64,000 nucleotides of DNA from Homarus americanus (taxonomy: Eukaryota > Arthropoda > Malacostraca > Decapoda > Nephropidae): NCBI RefSeq assembly GCF_018991925.1, contig NW_024711934.1, positions 45,001 through 109,000 on the forward strand, in the 5' to 3' direction. A model generated the notes under the pieces. It did no database searches. It saw nothing but the letters and a program-made list of their open reading frames with translations, and was not told where the DNA came from. How positions within the stretch are numbered: position 1 is the stretch's first letter; every line of letters begins with the position of its first letter. The translations under genes and the position numbers were made by a program. Shown here in pieces: positions 11,540 to 22,385 of this stretch.

Positions 11540-11720
11540 CCCAAGCTCACTACACTGTCTGTTCTCAAGCTTACTATACTGTCTGTTCCCAAGCTTACTA
11601 TATACTGTCTGCTTCCAAGCTTACTATACTGTCTGTTCTCAAGCTTACTATACTGTCTGTTCCCAAGCTCACTACACTGTATGCCCTAAGCTTACTGTAT
11701 TCTTTGACCCAAGCTTACCA
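11540..11720. repeat. ~23-25 bp minisatellite (AAGCTTACTATACTGTCTGT)
   Basis: Seven to eight copies of CAAGCTTACTATACTGTCTG plus a TTCCC linker. Each copy carries a HindIII-type AAGCTT (some AAGCTC). Confidence 0.93.
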
Positions 11721-11793
11721 GGTGGGTGGCTCTTCCATCCAAGTACAGCTTGATGAGCAATATTACAATCTATTTCTCTGTCTCTTTATTTTT

Positions 11794-11811
11794 GTCTGTC
11801 TGTCTGTCTGT

Positions 11812-11872
<61 letters not shown>
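11794..11872. repeat. (TGTC)n plus (CA)29 compound microsatellite
   Basis: Five tetranucleotide TGTC units adjoin a pure CA run of 58 bp. Confidence 0.97.
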
Positions 11873-11874
<2 letters not shown>

Positions 11875-11997
11875 AATATAAAGTGAAACCTTTTTCTCCC
11901 TCATTATTAATTCACTCTGCATACTAAGTCGAGTCATCTATTCAATGTTTCTTTCTGGCCAATGTATAATTCCTGCAGACTGTGAGGATGACGTGCA

Positions 11998-12047
11998 GGT
12001 CAGGTTAAGTTAGGTTAGGTCAGGTCAGGTCAGGTCAGGTTAGGTTA
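11998..12047. repeat. interstitial (AGGTT/AGGTC)n
   Basis: Ten pentamers of AGGTT or AGGTC in plus orientation. TTAGG is the arthropod telomere unit; AGGTC is a homogenised variant inside the block. Confidence 0.9.
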
Positions 12048-12098
12048 GAGGCACCGAAGTGAGTTATAAACAGATGAAATTTTTCAACGTACATCACT

Positions 12099-12100
<2 letters not shown>

Positions 12101-12135
<35 letters not shown>
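12101..12135. repeat. (AC)17 microsatellite
   Basis: Pure AC run. Confidence 0.96.
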
Positions 12136-12136
<1 letters not shown>

Positions 12137-12221
12137 CATCCCTATGTTAGAGGCGAATCCGGGTTTTCATATAGTACCCGAGTCCCGGTTGATCGTGGGG
12201 ATCGAACTAATGGGAATTGCT

Positions 12222-12378
12222 AACATAACAACACAACACAACCACAACGACACAACACAACACAACACGACACGACACGACACAACACGACACAACACGA
12301 CACGACACGACACGACACGACACAACACGACACGACACGACACGACACGACACGACACGACACGACACGACACGACAC
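12222..12378. repeat. two-state pentanucleotide array (ACACA/ACACG)
   Basis: About thirty 5-bp units. Early units are mostly ACAAC, later ones mostly ACGAC, with mixed alternation between. The open Arg/His/Asn/Thr frame on plus and the Val/Ser/Cys/Arg frames on minus are repeat-derived. Confidence 0.97.
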
Positions 12379-12780
12379 TAAAAAAATAAACTTCTTTTTC
12401 ACATATATTCACTATCACTGTTAGTTACTAATACTCATACGACCAGATCCATAACTTCATATATGTACATTACTGTATGTACTCATGGCGCGCCTCTATG
12501 TACATACATAACACAGGTGTACATCGGGTATACATAAAGGTGTACATTTGTTACACCCACAAGAGTTTCAACATCTAAAACACTTGCCTGTCACCGCTGG
12601 TAAATTGTTTAATGAAATAGATGAGAGTGGAATTGCATGTTCAATTACTTCATTAATGTAATGGCAATTTCATGTTGGTTAAATCACATTTGGTTGACGT
12701 GAGAACTGGCAAATGACGGTAATGATGACAGGTGACAGGTAGACCCGTGTTAATGATGAGTATGGTAGGTGTTGAGGGAG
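12379..12780. other. unique AT-rich interval
   Basis: Non-repetitive; contains several GTACAT/ATGTAC palindromic hexamers near 12460-12545. No ORF or TE is recognised. Confidence 0.5.
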
Positions 12781-12796
12781 GTTGTTGTAGTTGTTG

Positions 12797-12831
<35 letters not shown>

Positions 12832-12842
12832 ATTATTACTAC

Positions 12843-12909
<67 letters not shown>

Positions 12910-12945
12910 GTAGTTGTAGTTGTTGTTAATATTATAATTATTGTG

Positions 12946-13002
<57 letters not shown>

Positions 13003-13106
13003 TTAGTTGTTATTGTTATTATTATTGTTGTTATTGTGGTTTGTTATTAGTATTAGTAGTGTTGTGTTGTTGTTATTATACATATTATTATTATTATTAT
13101 TATCAT
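12781..13106. repeat. long (ATT)n array with GTT and GTA interruptions
   Basis: About 325 bp dominated by ATT, with GTT/GTA blocks at 12781-12800, 12908-12930, 13002-13060 and a last run at 13084-13106. The 93-codon poly-Ile frame is an artefact. Confidence 0.97.
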
Positions 13107-13726
13107 AGGACGTTGATATAAAGGGTTTATGTGTTTACAATCACTGGAACTGGTGATTGGTGATACATTAGCTAATTAAGTTTCAGGTATTTATCAGCTG
13201 TTATGAGAAAATAGCAACAAGTCTCTGTCCTATAGTTTGAGTGTCTCCTCCTTGGTAAAGTGTTTCAATATTATTAAGATTTGTTCTTTGACGCCACCCA
13301 GGTGATGATGTACCTCAGGATAAGTCTCAGTATTAAGTGTGTCACCTCCACAATAGAGAGTAAACTAGTCACAGCTGAATAGAAAATCGCATCACCGTTC
13401 ATTTAACTTTCAAATTTAGTAAATAAAATTAATGCTATGACTCGCTTGTGCCTTTTTCCTCGCAAAACAAATCGCAAGAGACAAATTCGACATTTCCTGT
13501 TTAAAATAGTTGTAACAAACGTGAAATCAGCTTTGGGCAAAAGTAAAACGTATATTCAAATATGCACTAGCTACCGTTTGAACAAGCTGTTATTTTTCAT
13601 GCATTCTTTTGAAAGTATTTTAATTTATTCATCACTTTTAGTTTACTGAAGTCACGAGCTCTAAGCTGGTAACGAGAAGCAAACAACGTGCCGCCCAGGA
13701 TCATAAACCAAGTGTGAGTGAGCAGT
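13107..13726. other. unique interval
   Basis: Unique sequence with a 70-codon plus-strand frame (13437-13649) rich in Lys, Arg and Phe but with no recognisable domain and no flanking splice signals of note. Not called as a gene. Confidence 0.45.
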
Positions 13727-13768
13727 TTTACAGTGGTGGTGCTGTAACCTGCTGTAAAAGTCCTGCTA

Positions 13769-13823
<55 letters not shown>

Positions 13824-14060
13824 AACAAACTGGTGGTGCTGCTGTAACCCGCTGTAAAAGTCCTGCTACAGTGTGTGTGTTACAGCAGACTGATGGTGCT
13901 GCTGTAACCTGCTGTAAAAGTCCTGCTACAGTGTGTGTGTGTGTGTTACAGCAGACTGATGGTGCTGCTGTAACCTGTTGTAAAAGTGTCGCTACAGTGT
14001 GTGTGTTACAGCAGATTGATGGTGCTGCTGTAATGGTATTGCTTCAACTTGTTACAGTAG
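13727..14060. repeat. minisatellite with embedded GT microsatellite
   Basis: Five units of roughly 65-90 bp. Each contains GGTGCTGCTGTAACC, CTGCTGTAAAAGTCCTGCTA and a CAGTGTGTGTG(TG)n segment. The GT segment varies from about 4 to 25 repeats between units, which explains the length differences. The plus-strand open frame (13775-14065) is repetitive Cys/Val/Gln and not a credible gene. Confidence 0.93.
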
Positions 14061-14584
14061 ACTAATTACGATTCTCTAACGTATTATAAAGGTTATTTAT
14101 TTTTGTATTTTTGCAACAGGATCCCTTGACTAAAGTTGCCGCCAGGTTAGTGTAGGTGTGTAGTGTAGTGGTGACGTTACAGGTACACTGACCACTAGGT
14201 ACTGTAATAGTGGTGTAGCCTGTATCTTCTCTTCCCTCACTTCTCACCCTAAAAAAAAACACTACTTTCTCTCTGTCCTCACTCCTCACCTCTCGTCACC
14301 CTATTCGTCACTAAAGGCATATCTCTTCCTCCTCGTCACCTTCATTTCACTGTAATTAAACTGTGATTCACTCGGACGAAAACACTGCAACATGATGAAG
14401 GTAATTGGAGGCATCTAATCCTCGCTCTCGTCGTTCAATTAAGCAATCAGTCGTCAGTGAGACTCAGGTACAGCGGAATATACCTGGGAATATATTAACA
14501 CGCAGGTATGTCTTTGTTGACACCTGAGTGGGTATACCTTTTTGGTAGTGAGTGCATCACCTTACCTTCCTAACCTAATTTAGC
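14061..14584. other. unique interval
   Basis: No tandem repeat or TE recognised. Antisense 75-codon frame has no domain. Confidence 0.45.
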
Positions 14585-14636
14585 CAACCTAACCTAACCT
14601 AACCTAACCTAACCTAACCTAACCCATCCTAACCTA
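14585..14636. repeat. interstitial telomere-type (AACCT)n
   Basis: Nine consecutive AACCT units plus one variant. This is the complement of TTAGG, read C-rich on the plus strand. Confidence 0.95.
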
Positions 14637-14661
14637 GTCGAACGCTCACCTACCGACTTAC

Positions 14662-14676
14662 CGAGATGTTTTTCAT
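14662..14676 (-). other. possible first coding exon end (MKNIS)
   Basis: On the minus strand, GCGGCCATGA gives a start with G at -3. Five codons (MKNIS) run to a strong donor TCG|GTAAGT. Upstream minus-strand sequence (14680-14790) is locally GC- and CpG-rich, like a 5' UTR. No downstream exon was matched, so this rests only on the start and donor. Confidence 0.2.
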
Positions 14677-14939
14677 GGCCGCCCCACTTGAGCCGTGAGC
14701 CCATCTGTGGTCCAGGACTAGGGAGCTTCGTTCCGCTCTCGTGATCACTCTGGCAGGACCCACCGCGGCACACAATGGCACTTGACCTCACTGTAAGAGA
14801 CTCTCACTTCACTCTGAGTGTGACTGACGAAAGGCGCTTCTTGATGCATAGTTTGTTTCATTTTATTTTATTTTATTTTTTTAGATTTAGTGTGAGGTGA
14901 TTTTTATTTTATTTTTTATTTTTTTATTTTCCGATGAAG

Positions 14940-14940
14940 G

Positions 14941-15027
<87 letters not shown>

Positions 15028-15040
15028 GATTATTATTATG

Positions 15041-15100
<60 letters not shown>

Positions 15101-15113
15101 GTTATTGTTATTG

Positions 15114-15148
<35 letters not shown>

Positions 15149-15149
15149 T

Positions 15150-15193
<44 letters not shown>
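14940..15193. repeat. long (ATT)n array, about 80 units
   Basis: 254 bp of ATT repeats with a few GAT, GTT and TTG interruptions. The poly-Ile frame is an artefact. Confidence 0.98.
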
Positions 15194-15210
15194 TTGAGAT
15201 AAAAGTCAAG

Positions 15211-15212
<2 letters not shown>

Positions 15213-15266
<54 letters not shown>

Positions 15267-15366
15267 CGCTCTTGATTCAGGCCAGCTAGTATCATGACGA
15301 AAAAAGTTGGAGAGTTGTATAATTGGATATCTACAGAGACCTAACCTAACCTAACCTAACCTAACC
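15213..15366. repeat. (GT)26 tract and a short (AACCT)5 block
   Basis: GT run 15213-15265, unique spacer, then AACCT units at 15340-15366. Confidence 0.95.
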
Positions 15367-15464
15367 AATGCCACAATTTACTAGACCCAACACACCTTTA
15401 TTTAATTGTCATTTTTCTTTCTTTCTTTTTTTATAAATCTTTTTAATATATCCCTATGCACTTC

Positions 15465-15660
15465 AACACCCACCCTCCCCCCATCCCTTTCCAAAAAATC
15501 ACACTGCAATCTGAGGCGGCAAACACATCACCGTAACGAAGTAGTTCCCCTCCCTCTACCCCTCTCCTCCCTCTCCCCCACCTCCCCTCACCCATCACCC
15601 CCCTCCCCCCCCCTCCCCTCCCTCCTCTCCCTCTTCCCCTCTCCTTCCCCCTCCCCTGGT
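15465..15660. repeat. polypyrimidine CCTCCC tract
   Basis: C/T-rich DNA with CCCTCCCC motifs, densest at 15545-15655. No clear fixed period. Confidence 0.8.
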
Positions 15661-15832
15661 GTACACTCCGTTTTCTGTAAGAGCAAGAGGTTAACTCACT
15701 AGAATTGCAAATTTACAAAGGTAGGAAGAGGGAAAAAATAACAACAGGTCCTTGGAAATGTTTGTACTGGTGTGGTTGATTGTCTGAGGCGTCTAGTTTC
15801 TCCTCACTGCCACCTGCTTTTATCCGCACTAC

Positions 15833-16132
15833 ACTATCCTCACTATACTATCCTCACTATACTATCCTCACCATCACTATCCTCACTACACTATCCTCAC
15901 TATACTATCCTCACCACACTATCCTCACTATACTATCCTCACTATACTATCCTCACCATCACTATCCTCATACACTATCCTCACCACACTATCCTCACTA
16001 TACTATCCTCACCACACTATCCTCACTATACTATCCTCACCACACTATCTTCATTATACTATCCTCACTACACTATCCTCAGTACACTATCCTCACTACA
16101 CTATCCTCAGTGCACTATCCTCACCACACTGT
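15833..16132. repeat. 14-bp minisatellite (ACTATCCTCACTAT)
   Basis: About 21 copies of a 14-bp unit with substitutions at the CTAT/CCAC/CTAC position. The two overlapping Tyr/Leu/Ser/His frames are repeat translations. Confidence 0.97.
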
Positions 16133-16262
16133 ATATTTCCCTGAAGAACCACACAAAACTCAGACCAGGATTAGCTACATGAACTGGTGTACAACTTAAT
16201 GTAATTAGATCAAATTTCACTGTTTGTTCTTGGTTAAATAAACGAGTTATTTCCTTCTGCAG

Positions 16263-16334
16263 GAGAGACTTACCTGATGGGGATCCAAGAAGCAGAGGAA
16301 AGGAGGGGAACAGAGCGTCGAGGAGGAGATGAAG
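16263..16334 (+). other. possible 72-nt internal exon (strand uncertain)
   Basis: Seen: acceptor TTATTTCCTTCTGCAG before and donor GAAG|GTAAAT after. One frame is open across all 72 nt (phase 1 in, phase 1 out) and reads ETYLMGIQEAEERRGTERRG and further. Against this, the minus strand of the same segment contains a stronger donor, CAG|GTAAGTC, so an antisense exon is equally possible. No domain is recognised. Confidence 0.25.
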
Positions 16335-16508
16335 GTAAATGAATCTTCAATTTATTATTCTATTCGAGATTTAGTTGGGTGGTTTTTTTTTTTTTTTTAC
16401 TCTCTAGGTTAAATCGGGTCGTCTTATATGTGGTCTTCAGGAGGTAAGGTATCAGACACGAACGACACCTGGCTAAAATACCTACTGTGAGTGTCTACCC
16501 CCCTTCAC

Positions 16509-16647
<139 letters not shown>

Positions 16648-16838
16648 ACTTCAAATTCGTCCCGACATTCAAAAGCAGCTGGCCAAAATTCCCAGTGTTT
16701 AACTTCCTCAATACTTCCATTAAGGTTTTACTCCAAACTCTTTTCTAGGTCTGTCTTTAGTCTGAGAGTCCGGAGTTTCCCAGAGGACCGTCCAGATCTC
16801 CTTCCTTCACCTATTATCCTTACAGGAATTATTTGGGT

Positions 16839-16944
<106 letters not shown>

Positions 16945-17023
16945 CGAAAAACTCATTAACACTCGCAGCTAAATTTCCCCATTCGACCTCGTACAACCAA
17001 CTCCCTTAAACGCCTTTTCCTCC

Positions 17024-17620
17024 CTCCCTCATTAGTCTCTCCCTCCCTGACGTCAACTTTCCCTACCGTCACCCTACCACACTCTCCCTTCCCCCCCTCC
17101 TTCACACACCCTCACTTTTCCAATTTATCTCCCTCTTTCCCCAACAACACCCTCGTCCTCCTTCCCTCTCTCCCTCTCTCCCTCTCTTCCTCCCTCCCCC
17201 CGACAAAGGCGTTACAACCCTCAGTGATGGTTACCGGACTCACATTTTCATTCACATAAAGAGTCATTCCCAAGCTAAGGAGGTCCCTCCCCTCCCCCCT
17301 TCTGGCTTACTGATCACCTGTTTCTCCTCCTCCTTCCTATTTATTTGTTTCTCCCCCTCCTCAGCCCCTTCCCTATTTGTCTGTTTCTCCTCCTCCTCCC
17401 TATTTATCTGTTTCTCTTCCCCCCATCCCTATTTAACTGTTTCTCCTCCTCTTCCTCCTTATTGTGTTTCTCTTTCTCCTCCTCCTCCTCCTCCTCCTCC
17501 TTATCGTGTCTCTCTTTCTTCTCCTCCTCCTCCTCCTCCTCCTCCTTATCGTGTCTCTTTCTCCTCCTCCTATTCCTCCTTATTTTATCTCTTAATTCTC
17601 TTTCTCCTTGACATCTCTCT
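17024..17620. repeat. polypyrimidine region with (TCC)n blocks
   Basis: C/T-rich sequence broken by unique DNA at 17205-17290. At 17440-17570 CTCC TCC blocks separated by TTATCGTGTCTC form a ~48-bp tandem repeat of two to three units. A single TGACGTCA lies at 17048. Confidence 0.85.
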
Positions 17621-18164
17621 CGTCCAGTCCAAGAACAGCCGAGTGTTAGTCTGGTGAGAAGCTTTATACCTTGGTCCTGGTCGTTCACTATGGAGGTACG
17701 GTCACCATATGGTTGTAAAATGAAGACTTTATCACATACTAGGAACGTGTGGGAGTACTGAGTGTTGCAAGTGTTGTTAGTTATGAAATACAAGTTATGT
17801 GTTTGTTCAGAGACTATAAGTGGTGTATAAGTGGATTATTGTATAAAATAAAATACACTTGTAGGAATTAAAAGAATTTGATGTTTATTCAGCACACAGA
17901 GATAACATAACCAAAAGGTTGAAGGTCACTAACTAGGGGGAAAATTGTCCATATGACTAGTTATTGCTCGTTAAATGTTGATGTATATAAGATTATTATG
18001 TTTATGGTAATTAAGTGGTGGTATTTTTAGTTTAGTAAAATTAAACAGGAGTTATATCAGGAACTTTAAACACGAGTGACTAAATGTCTTTATATGACTC
18101 TGAAGTGAGTTTTGTGTGACGTGTAATTGAGGAAAAGTAATCATACCTTAAGTTATCCAAAGCT

Positions 18165-18167
<3 letters not shown>
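17621..18167. other. unique AT-rich interval
   Basis: No tandem repeats, TE or supported ORF recognised. Confidence 0.45.

Positions 18168-18212
<45 letters not shown>
18168..18212. repeat. (CA)22 microsatellite
   Basis: Uninterrupted CA run. Confidence 0.97.
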
Positions 18213-18215
<3 letters not shown>

Positions 18216-18305
18216 GGTAATTAATAACATGATTCAAAAGACGGTCACCAAACGGTCTAAGGCGACTCCTCAACCTCCTATAAGAAAGTTGTGTCGTTTA
18301 TCCCT

Positions 18306-18315
18306 CACAACAACT

Positions 18316-18361
<46 letters not shown>

Positions 18362-18398
18362 GCAACAACAACAACAACAACAACAAACAACAACAATA
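18306..18398. repeat. (CAA)n microsatellite
   Basis: About 30 CAA units with one CAG, followed by an A run. It directly adjoins the downstream side of the minus-strand exon candidate at 18425-18512. Confidence 0.97.
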
Positions 18399-18424
18399 GC
18401 AAAAAAAAAAAATCGAGAAGTTAC

Positions 18425-18512
18425 CTTTCAAAACTATAGGGGTGGGAAGGCTTAGCCCGAGGGGAAGAACCAACTCCTGAAGACTTCTGTAGACGGCGCT
18501 AAAGGTGGCCAT
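18425..18512 (-). other. possible first coding exon (29 codons)
   Basis: Minus-strand ATG at 18512 has A at -3 and G at +4 and an in-frame TAG five codons upstream. The frame reads MATFSAVYRSLQELVLPLGL then SLPTPIVLK, ending at a donor AAAG|GTAACT. The peptide is compositionally balanced, unlike nearby repeat frames, and begins like a mitochondrial or secretory leader. I do not recognise the protein. Confidence 0.3.
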
Positions 18513-18591
18513 GATTGTACAAGCCTACCAGCACCCCCAGGTTCCTCTCAGGCGGTCACCACCTACTGTAGGGGACACGACCCTCACTTAC

Positions 18592-18627
18592 TTTGATATT
18601 TTCAGGTTTGGCTTGAAGAAGAGGGGG
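18592..18627 (-). other. possible 36-nt microexon
   Basis: On minus: a good acceptor (CTCTACTCTTGCCCTCAG) and a strong donor (AAA|GTAAGTG) bracket 36 nt that read PPLLQAKPENIK in phase 0. It lies only 80 bp upstream of the previous candidate, too close for a normal intron, so the two are probably alternatives. Confidence 0.18.
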
Positions 18628-18703
18628 CTGAGGGCAAGAGTAGAGACAGCAGAGAGATTAGATGAAGAGAATGAGTGAGAGATTGTGGAAAAGACAAAGA
18701 AGA

Positions 18704-18955
18704 GAGAGATAGAAATTAACCTTACCAACGAGAGATAGAAATTACAGTGAGAGATAGAAATTAACCTTACCAACAAGAAATAGGAAATTGCGATTGAGAG
18801 AGATAGAAATTAGTTGTACCAACGAGGAGATATAAATTACGGTGAGAGATAGAAATTAACCTTACCAACGAGAGATAGAAATTACAGTGAGAGATAGAAA
18901 TTAACCTTACCAGCGAGAGATAGAAATTACAGTCAGAGATAGAAATTAATCTTGA
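18704..18955. repeat. ~45-bp minisatellite (GAGATAGAAATTA)
   Basis: Five to six composite units alternate GAGATAGAAATTAACCTTAC plus CAACGA with GAGATAGAAATTACAGTGA. The antisense Leu/Ile/Ser frames are repeat-derived. Confidence 0.95.
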
Positions 18956-19186
18956 CAATAAGGGCCAACTGAGACTTGGATAACGTTATAGCGCCACAAC
19001 ACAAACCTGGAATAAGGGGGAAGTTTAGTGGTATACTTGATGCAGCCTTAATATTATAATCCTGCACTAATGTAATGTAATTTGCATAAGACTTGGTTAT
19101 TGCATTAACATAATTATATCAATATCGGAGTTGAACATGATAGCACATCACCTAACACGACGCTGCCTGCACTTATCTGGTCGCTT

Positions 19187-19220
<34 letters not shown>

Positions 19221-19714
19221 CCAAAAACTCCTCACTAAAGAAAAAAAAACCCACAGAAACGTCTCATTAGCTCAAAAAATACATACATCAGTCAGGTTAG
19301 TGAGGGAAATGAGGACCAAAAATTTTAAGCTGAATGATAGCACCGAGGAAACAGCTTTAAAACGATGTATATATTTTGTTTTCTTTAATTGCAACTTATC
19401 TTTAATCAACGTTGCATGAGAGCTTCTGGTCGACACGGGATCATATTATTAAATGTATATATATTGGCTGAATTATGTAATATATTCCTACACTTCACAT
19501 TTCAATATTTTACGGATTATTTAATATTTGGGGGATTTTCTTTCCCTTCCATATCTCTCCTTCTTAACCTCTTCCTCCCTATCCCTCTCCTCGGTCATTC
19601 TCTTCCTCCCATCTTCCATTCTCTTCCTTCCCATCCCTTTTCTCCCCTTCCCCTATCTCCTCCTCCCATCCTTTCCCTCCTCATTATTATAATAATCCCC
19701 TTACTTCCTCCCTC
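18956..19714. other. unique AT-rich interval with (GA)n tract
   Basis: Mostly unique sequence; a GA run lies at 19188-19217. A 233-codon plus frame starting at 19389 runs into the following C/T tract and is a Pro/Ser/Leu artefact. Confidence 0.55.
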
Positions 19715-20003
19715 CCATCTCCCACCCTCACCCCTCCCTTCCCCCCACCCTCACCCTTCCCTTCCCCCATCCTCACCCCTCCCTTCCCCCCATCCTCACC
19801 CTCCTTCCCCACTACCCCTCCTTCCTTCCCCACCCTCCTTCCCTTCCCTCCACCCTCCCCCCCACCCTCCCACCCCTCCCCTTCCCCCACCCTCACCCCT
19901 CCTTCCCCCCATCCTCCCTTCCTTCCCCACCCTCACCCCTCCCTTCCCCCACCTCACCCTCCCTTCCCCCATCCTCACCCTTCCCTTCCCCCACCCTCAC
20001 CCC
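19715..20003. repeat. ~22-bp pyrimidine minisatellite (CCCTTCCCCCATCCTCACCC)
   Basis: About 12 units of C/T-rich sequence with A only in CCA and TCAC positions. Antisense Gly-rich frames are artefacts. Confidence 0.93.
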
Positions 20004-20419
20004 ACTACTGTCCTCTTAGCTTGCAGTCAGACCCTTCTTTCGTACCTGCCGTCCGTGTTTTTGTCACCTCACAGAAATAAACATTATTGACGCTGTTAAT
20101 TACTGTTTAATATTTGTTCCCTCTGCAGCTGTAAAGAATTTAAAGTACACATTACACGCTTTTTCTTTATGTTTGTGAACTGTGATATTTTCTATTTATT
20201 TATTTTTTTTTTAGAATAGAATAAGTGGAATAGATATATATTTTTCTTATTATTTTTCTTCGCGTTGTTACAAAATTTCTCTCTCTCTTTTTTTTTATTT
20301 GTTTATTATCGTAAGATTTGAGGTGTTAAGGTTTACCTGTCCTTTTGTAAACACCTGTGTCTGGATTCATAAATGATTTTCGTAAGTTATGATTTATGAA
20401 AACATCTGTTGGCTGGCTG

Positions 20420-20456
<37 letters not shown>

Positions 20457-21109
20457 TTACCTGGAGTTAAAACCAAACATCTCCTCACCAAACAGCTTCT
20501 TGTATCTTCACTTACGAACATTATTTATCATTTTAACTTATGTGAATCCATAAGTCCTGAAGTATACTGAGTTGAGCCTTATAGACATGTTTCTATTATA
20601 CTCAGCTGACACAATATCCCTATCCCTTCATTATCTATGGTTGCTTTTTCCCCTAAGACATCTATAAGAATATATTTTTGTTTCTTCCCTATATAATATT
20701 CTTTTTCACAAACCAATACACATAACAATATCATCGAACCTCCATTCAAACTTCCCCGCCTCGTTCTTCAATACCACCCAGGAGGAGAAGGACTCACCGA
20801 TCTTATTATCGTAGGGAAGAAAAAAAGAGGAAATATTTCCCCCATTTCAAGGAGGGTTTTTTTTTTCTGCCTCTAATCTGTCTCTTATGATAATCGGAGC
20901 GTGGAGATATAACATGGGGAAATATATGCCGGGGAAAGATGTGAGGGAAACCCGATGTCGTCAGGGAGAAAGATTGTGGGTGGGGATTTTTTTTTGTGGG
21001 TGGGGATTTTTTTTTGTGGGGGGGTGGGTTAATATTACCTCGTGGGGATATTTGTAGCTGGTTCGGTAATCCTCGTATGGATTTTTCCATACTCCAGGGA
21101 TTAATCTGC
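20004..21109. other. unique AT-rich interval with (CTGG)n
   Basis: Contains a tetranucleotide CTGG array at 20410-20457 and a duplicated GTGGGTGGGGATTTTTTTTT motif near 20976-21016. Otherwise no gene or TE is recognised. Confidence 0.55.
20410..20457. repeat. (CTGG)12 microsatellite
   Basis: Twelve tetramers with one CTGA variant. Confidence 0.97.
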
Positions 21110-21345
21110 GTTTAGACGTCTCCATGATACATAGTACTGTACAGTAATCTCCTCCTCAAGTCTCCATAATACACAGTAATCTCCTCCCGGTCTCCATAAT
21201 ACACAGTAATCTCCTCCCGGTCTCCATAATACACAGTAATCTCCTCCCGGTCTCCATAATACACAGTAATCTCCTCCCGGTCTCCATAATACACAGTAAT
21301 CTCCTCCCGGTCTCCATAATACACAGTAATCTCCCCCCGGTCTCC
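21110..21345. repeat. 30-bp minisatellite (CAGTAATCTCCTCCCGGTCT)
   Basis: Seven near-identical 30-bp units (CAGTAATCTCCTCCCGGTCT then CCATAATACA), preceded by one diverged copy. The antisense repeated peptide frames (YYGDREEIT type) are translations of the repeat. Confidence 0.97.
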
Positions 21346-21700
21346 ATAAGTGAAGCAGTAATCACTTGTTGGTGTTCTCCTACAGAGAGTAATTCTCTCT
21401 CTGGTCATCTGAGTGTCTTGGGTAACTAATCATCGGGGAGTCTCATAAAGCAGCCAGTTTACTCGATAGAAAAATCGCTAGAGCTTGGGTAATACTCTTC
21501 ATTTTTCTCCGTTGGCTGCCGAGTAATCCCCTTCTGGAAATTTCCGTAGACCCAGAAGTAATCTCCATCTTGAAATCTCCTCGGAACAGCAAGTAAATCC
21601 ACAACTGGAATCCTCCTTATACTGGAGAGCAATTCCCATGGAGAGCCTCTATAACAGGACAGTAATCCCGGGGATTTCCAACATATTAACGGTGGAGGGG
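21346..21700. repeat. decayed extension of the 30-bp minisatellite
   Basis: AGTAATC or AGCAATTC followed 10-15 bp later by TCC(T/G) recurs about every 33-38 bp (near 21357, 21388, 21521, 21555, 21590, 21628, 21661). These look like older, diverged copies flanking the homogenised core. Confidence 0.55.
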
Positions 21701-21819
21701 GAGGATTTTTTCCCGGTGGTTGTAGTGAGCAAAGTAAAGATGGACTCCAGCCAACGCATTTTGACTCAGGAAACCATAAGTCACACATACGTACTCGTTC
21801 CTTAACTTGAACGTCAGGA

Positions 21820-21955
21820 TCACTAATGACTAGAAGGATCACCATATATGACGTCAGAAGGATCACACAATGACTTCAGAAGGATCACCATATGACGTCA
21901 GAAGGATTACCATATGACGTCAGAAGGATCACCATATGACGTCAGAAGGATCTCG
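21820..21955. repeat. 22-bp minisatellite containing TGACGTCA
   Basis: Five to six units of CATATGACGTCAGAAGGATC plus AC. The palindrome TGACGTCA occurs at 21849, 21893, 21915 and 21937; the unit at 21871 has TGACTTCA. TGACGTCA is the full CREB/ATF-type bZIP site. Confidence 0.93.
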
Positions 21956-22014
21956 GTACAATTTTGGCGATATTTTGGATCTTTTGTTTTGTCGGAACAT
22001 TAAAGTGAGGAGAG

Positions 22015-22385
22015 TGGAGGGGGAGGAGGGAGTAGGAAATGGGAGAGAGAGAGACGTGTGAAGGGGAGAGGGAGGTGAGAGAGGGGGAGGTAAGGATTAT
22101 GAAGAGGTGGCAGAGGGGTATTCTAGGGACTCAAAGTAAGGGGAAAAGAGGAGAGTAAAGAAAGGAGAAAGGGGAAAAATAAATTAAAAGGTGACATAGA
22201 GAAGAGGAAGAGAAAAGATAATCCCTTTTTTTTAATCAATAAAATTTGGCGTTTTTGTTGTGTCGCAGAGTATGACGTGAGGGGAAGAGGAGAGAGAGAG
22301 AGGTAAGAAGAGTTGACATGTGAAAAGAGAGGGGAAAGGGTGAGAGGGCGGAAGGGAAAAAAGGGGAAGGGGGAGGGTAAAGGGG
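22015..22385. repeat. polypurine region
   Basis: G/A-rich plus strand (GGGAGAGGGAGG motifs) with A/T-rich breaks at 22180-22260. No fixed period. Confidence 0.75.

Noticed and set aside
12150..12220. minus-strand AGTTCGATCCCC, possible SINE B box
   Set aside because: No matching A box or anticodon stem; flanks are repeat.
19389..20090. 233-codon plus frame rich in Pro, Ser and Leu
   Set aside because: Most of it is the C/T minisatellite at 19715-20003; both strands and several frames are open there.
21110..21345. 30-bp regularly spaced repeat considered as a CRISPR array
   Set aside because: Units are contiguous with no unique spacers, so it is a tandem minisatellite.
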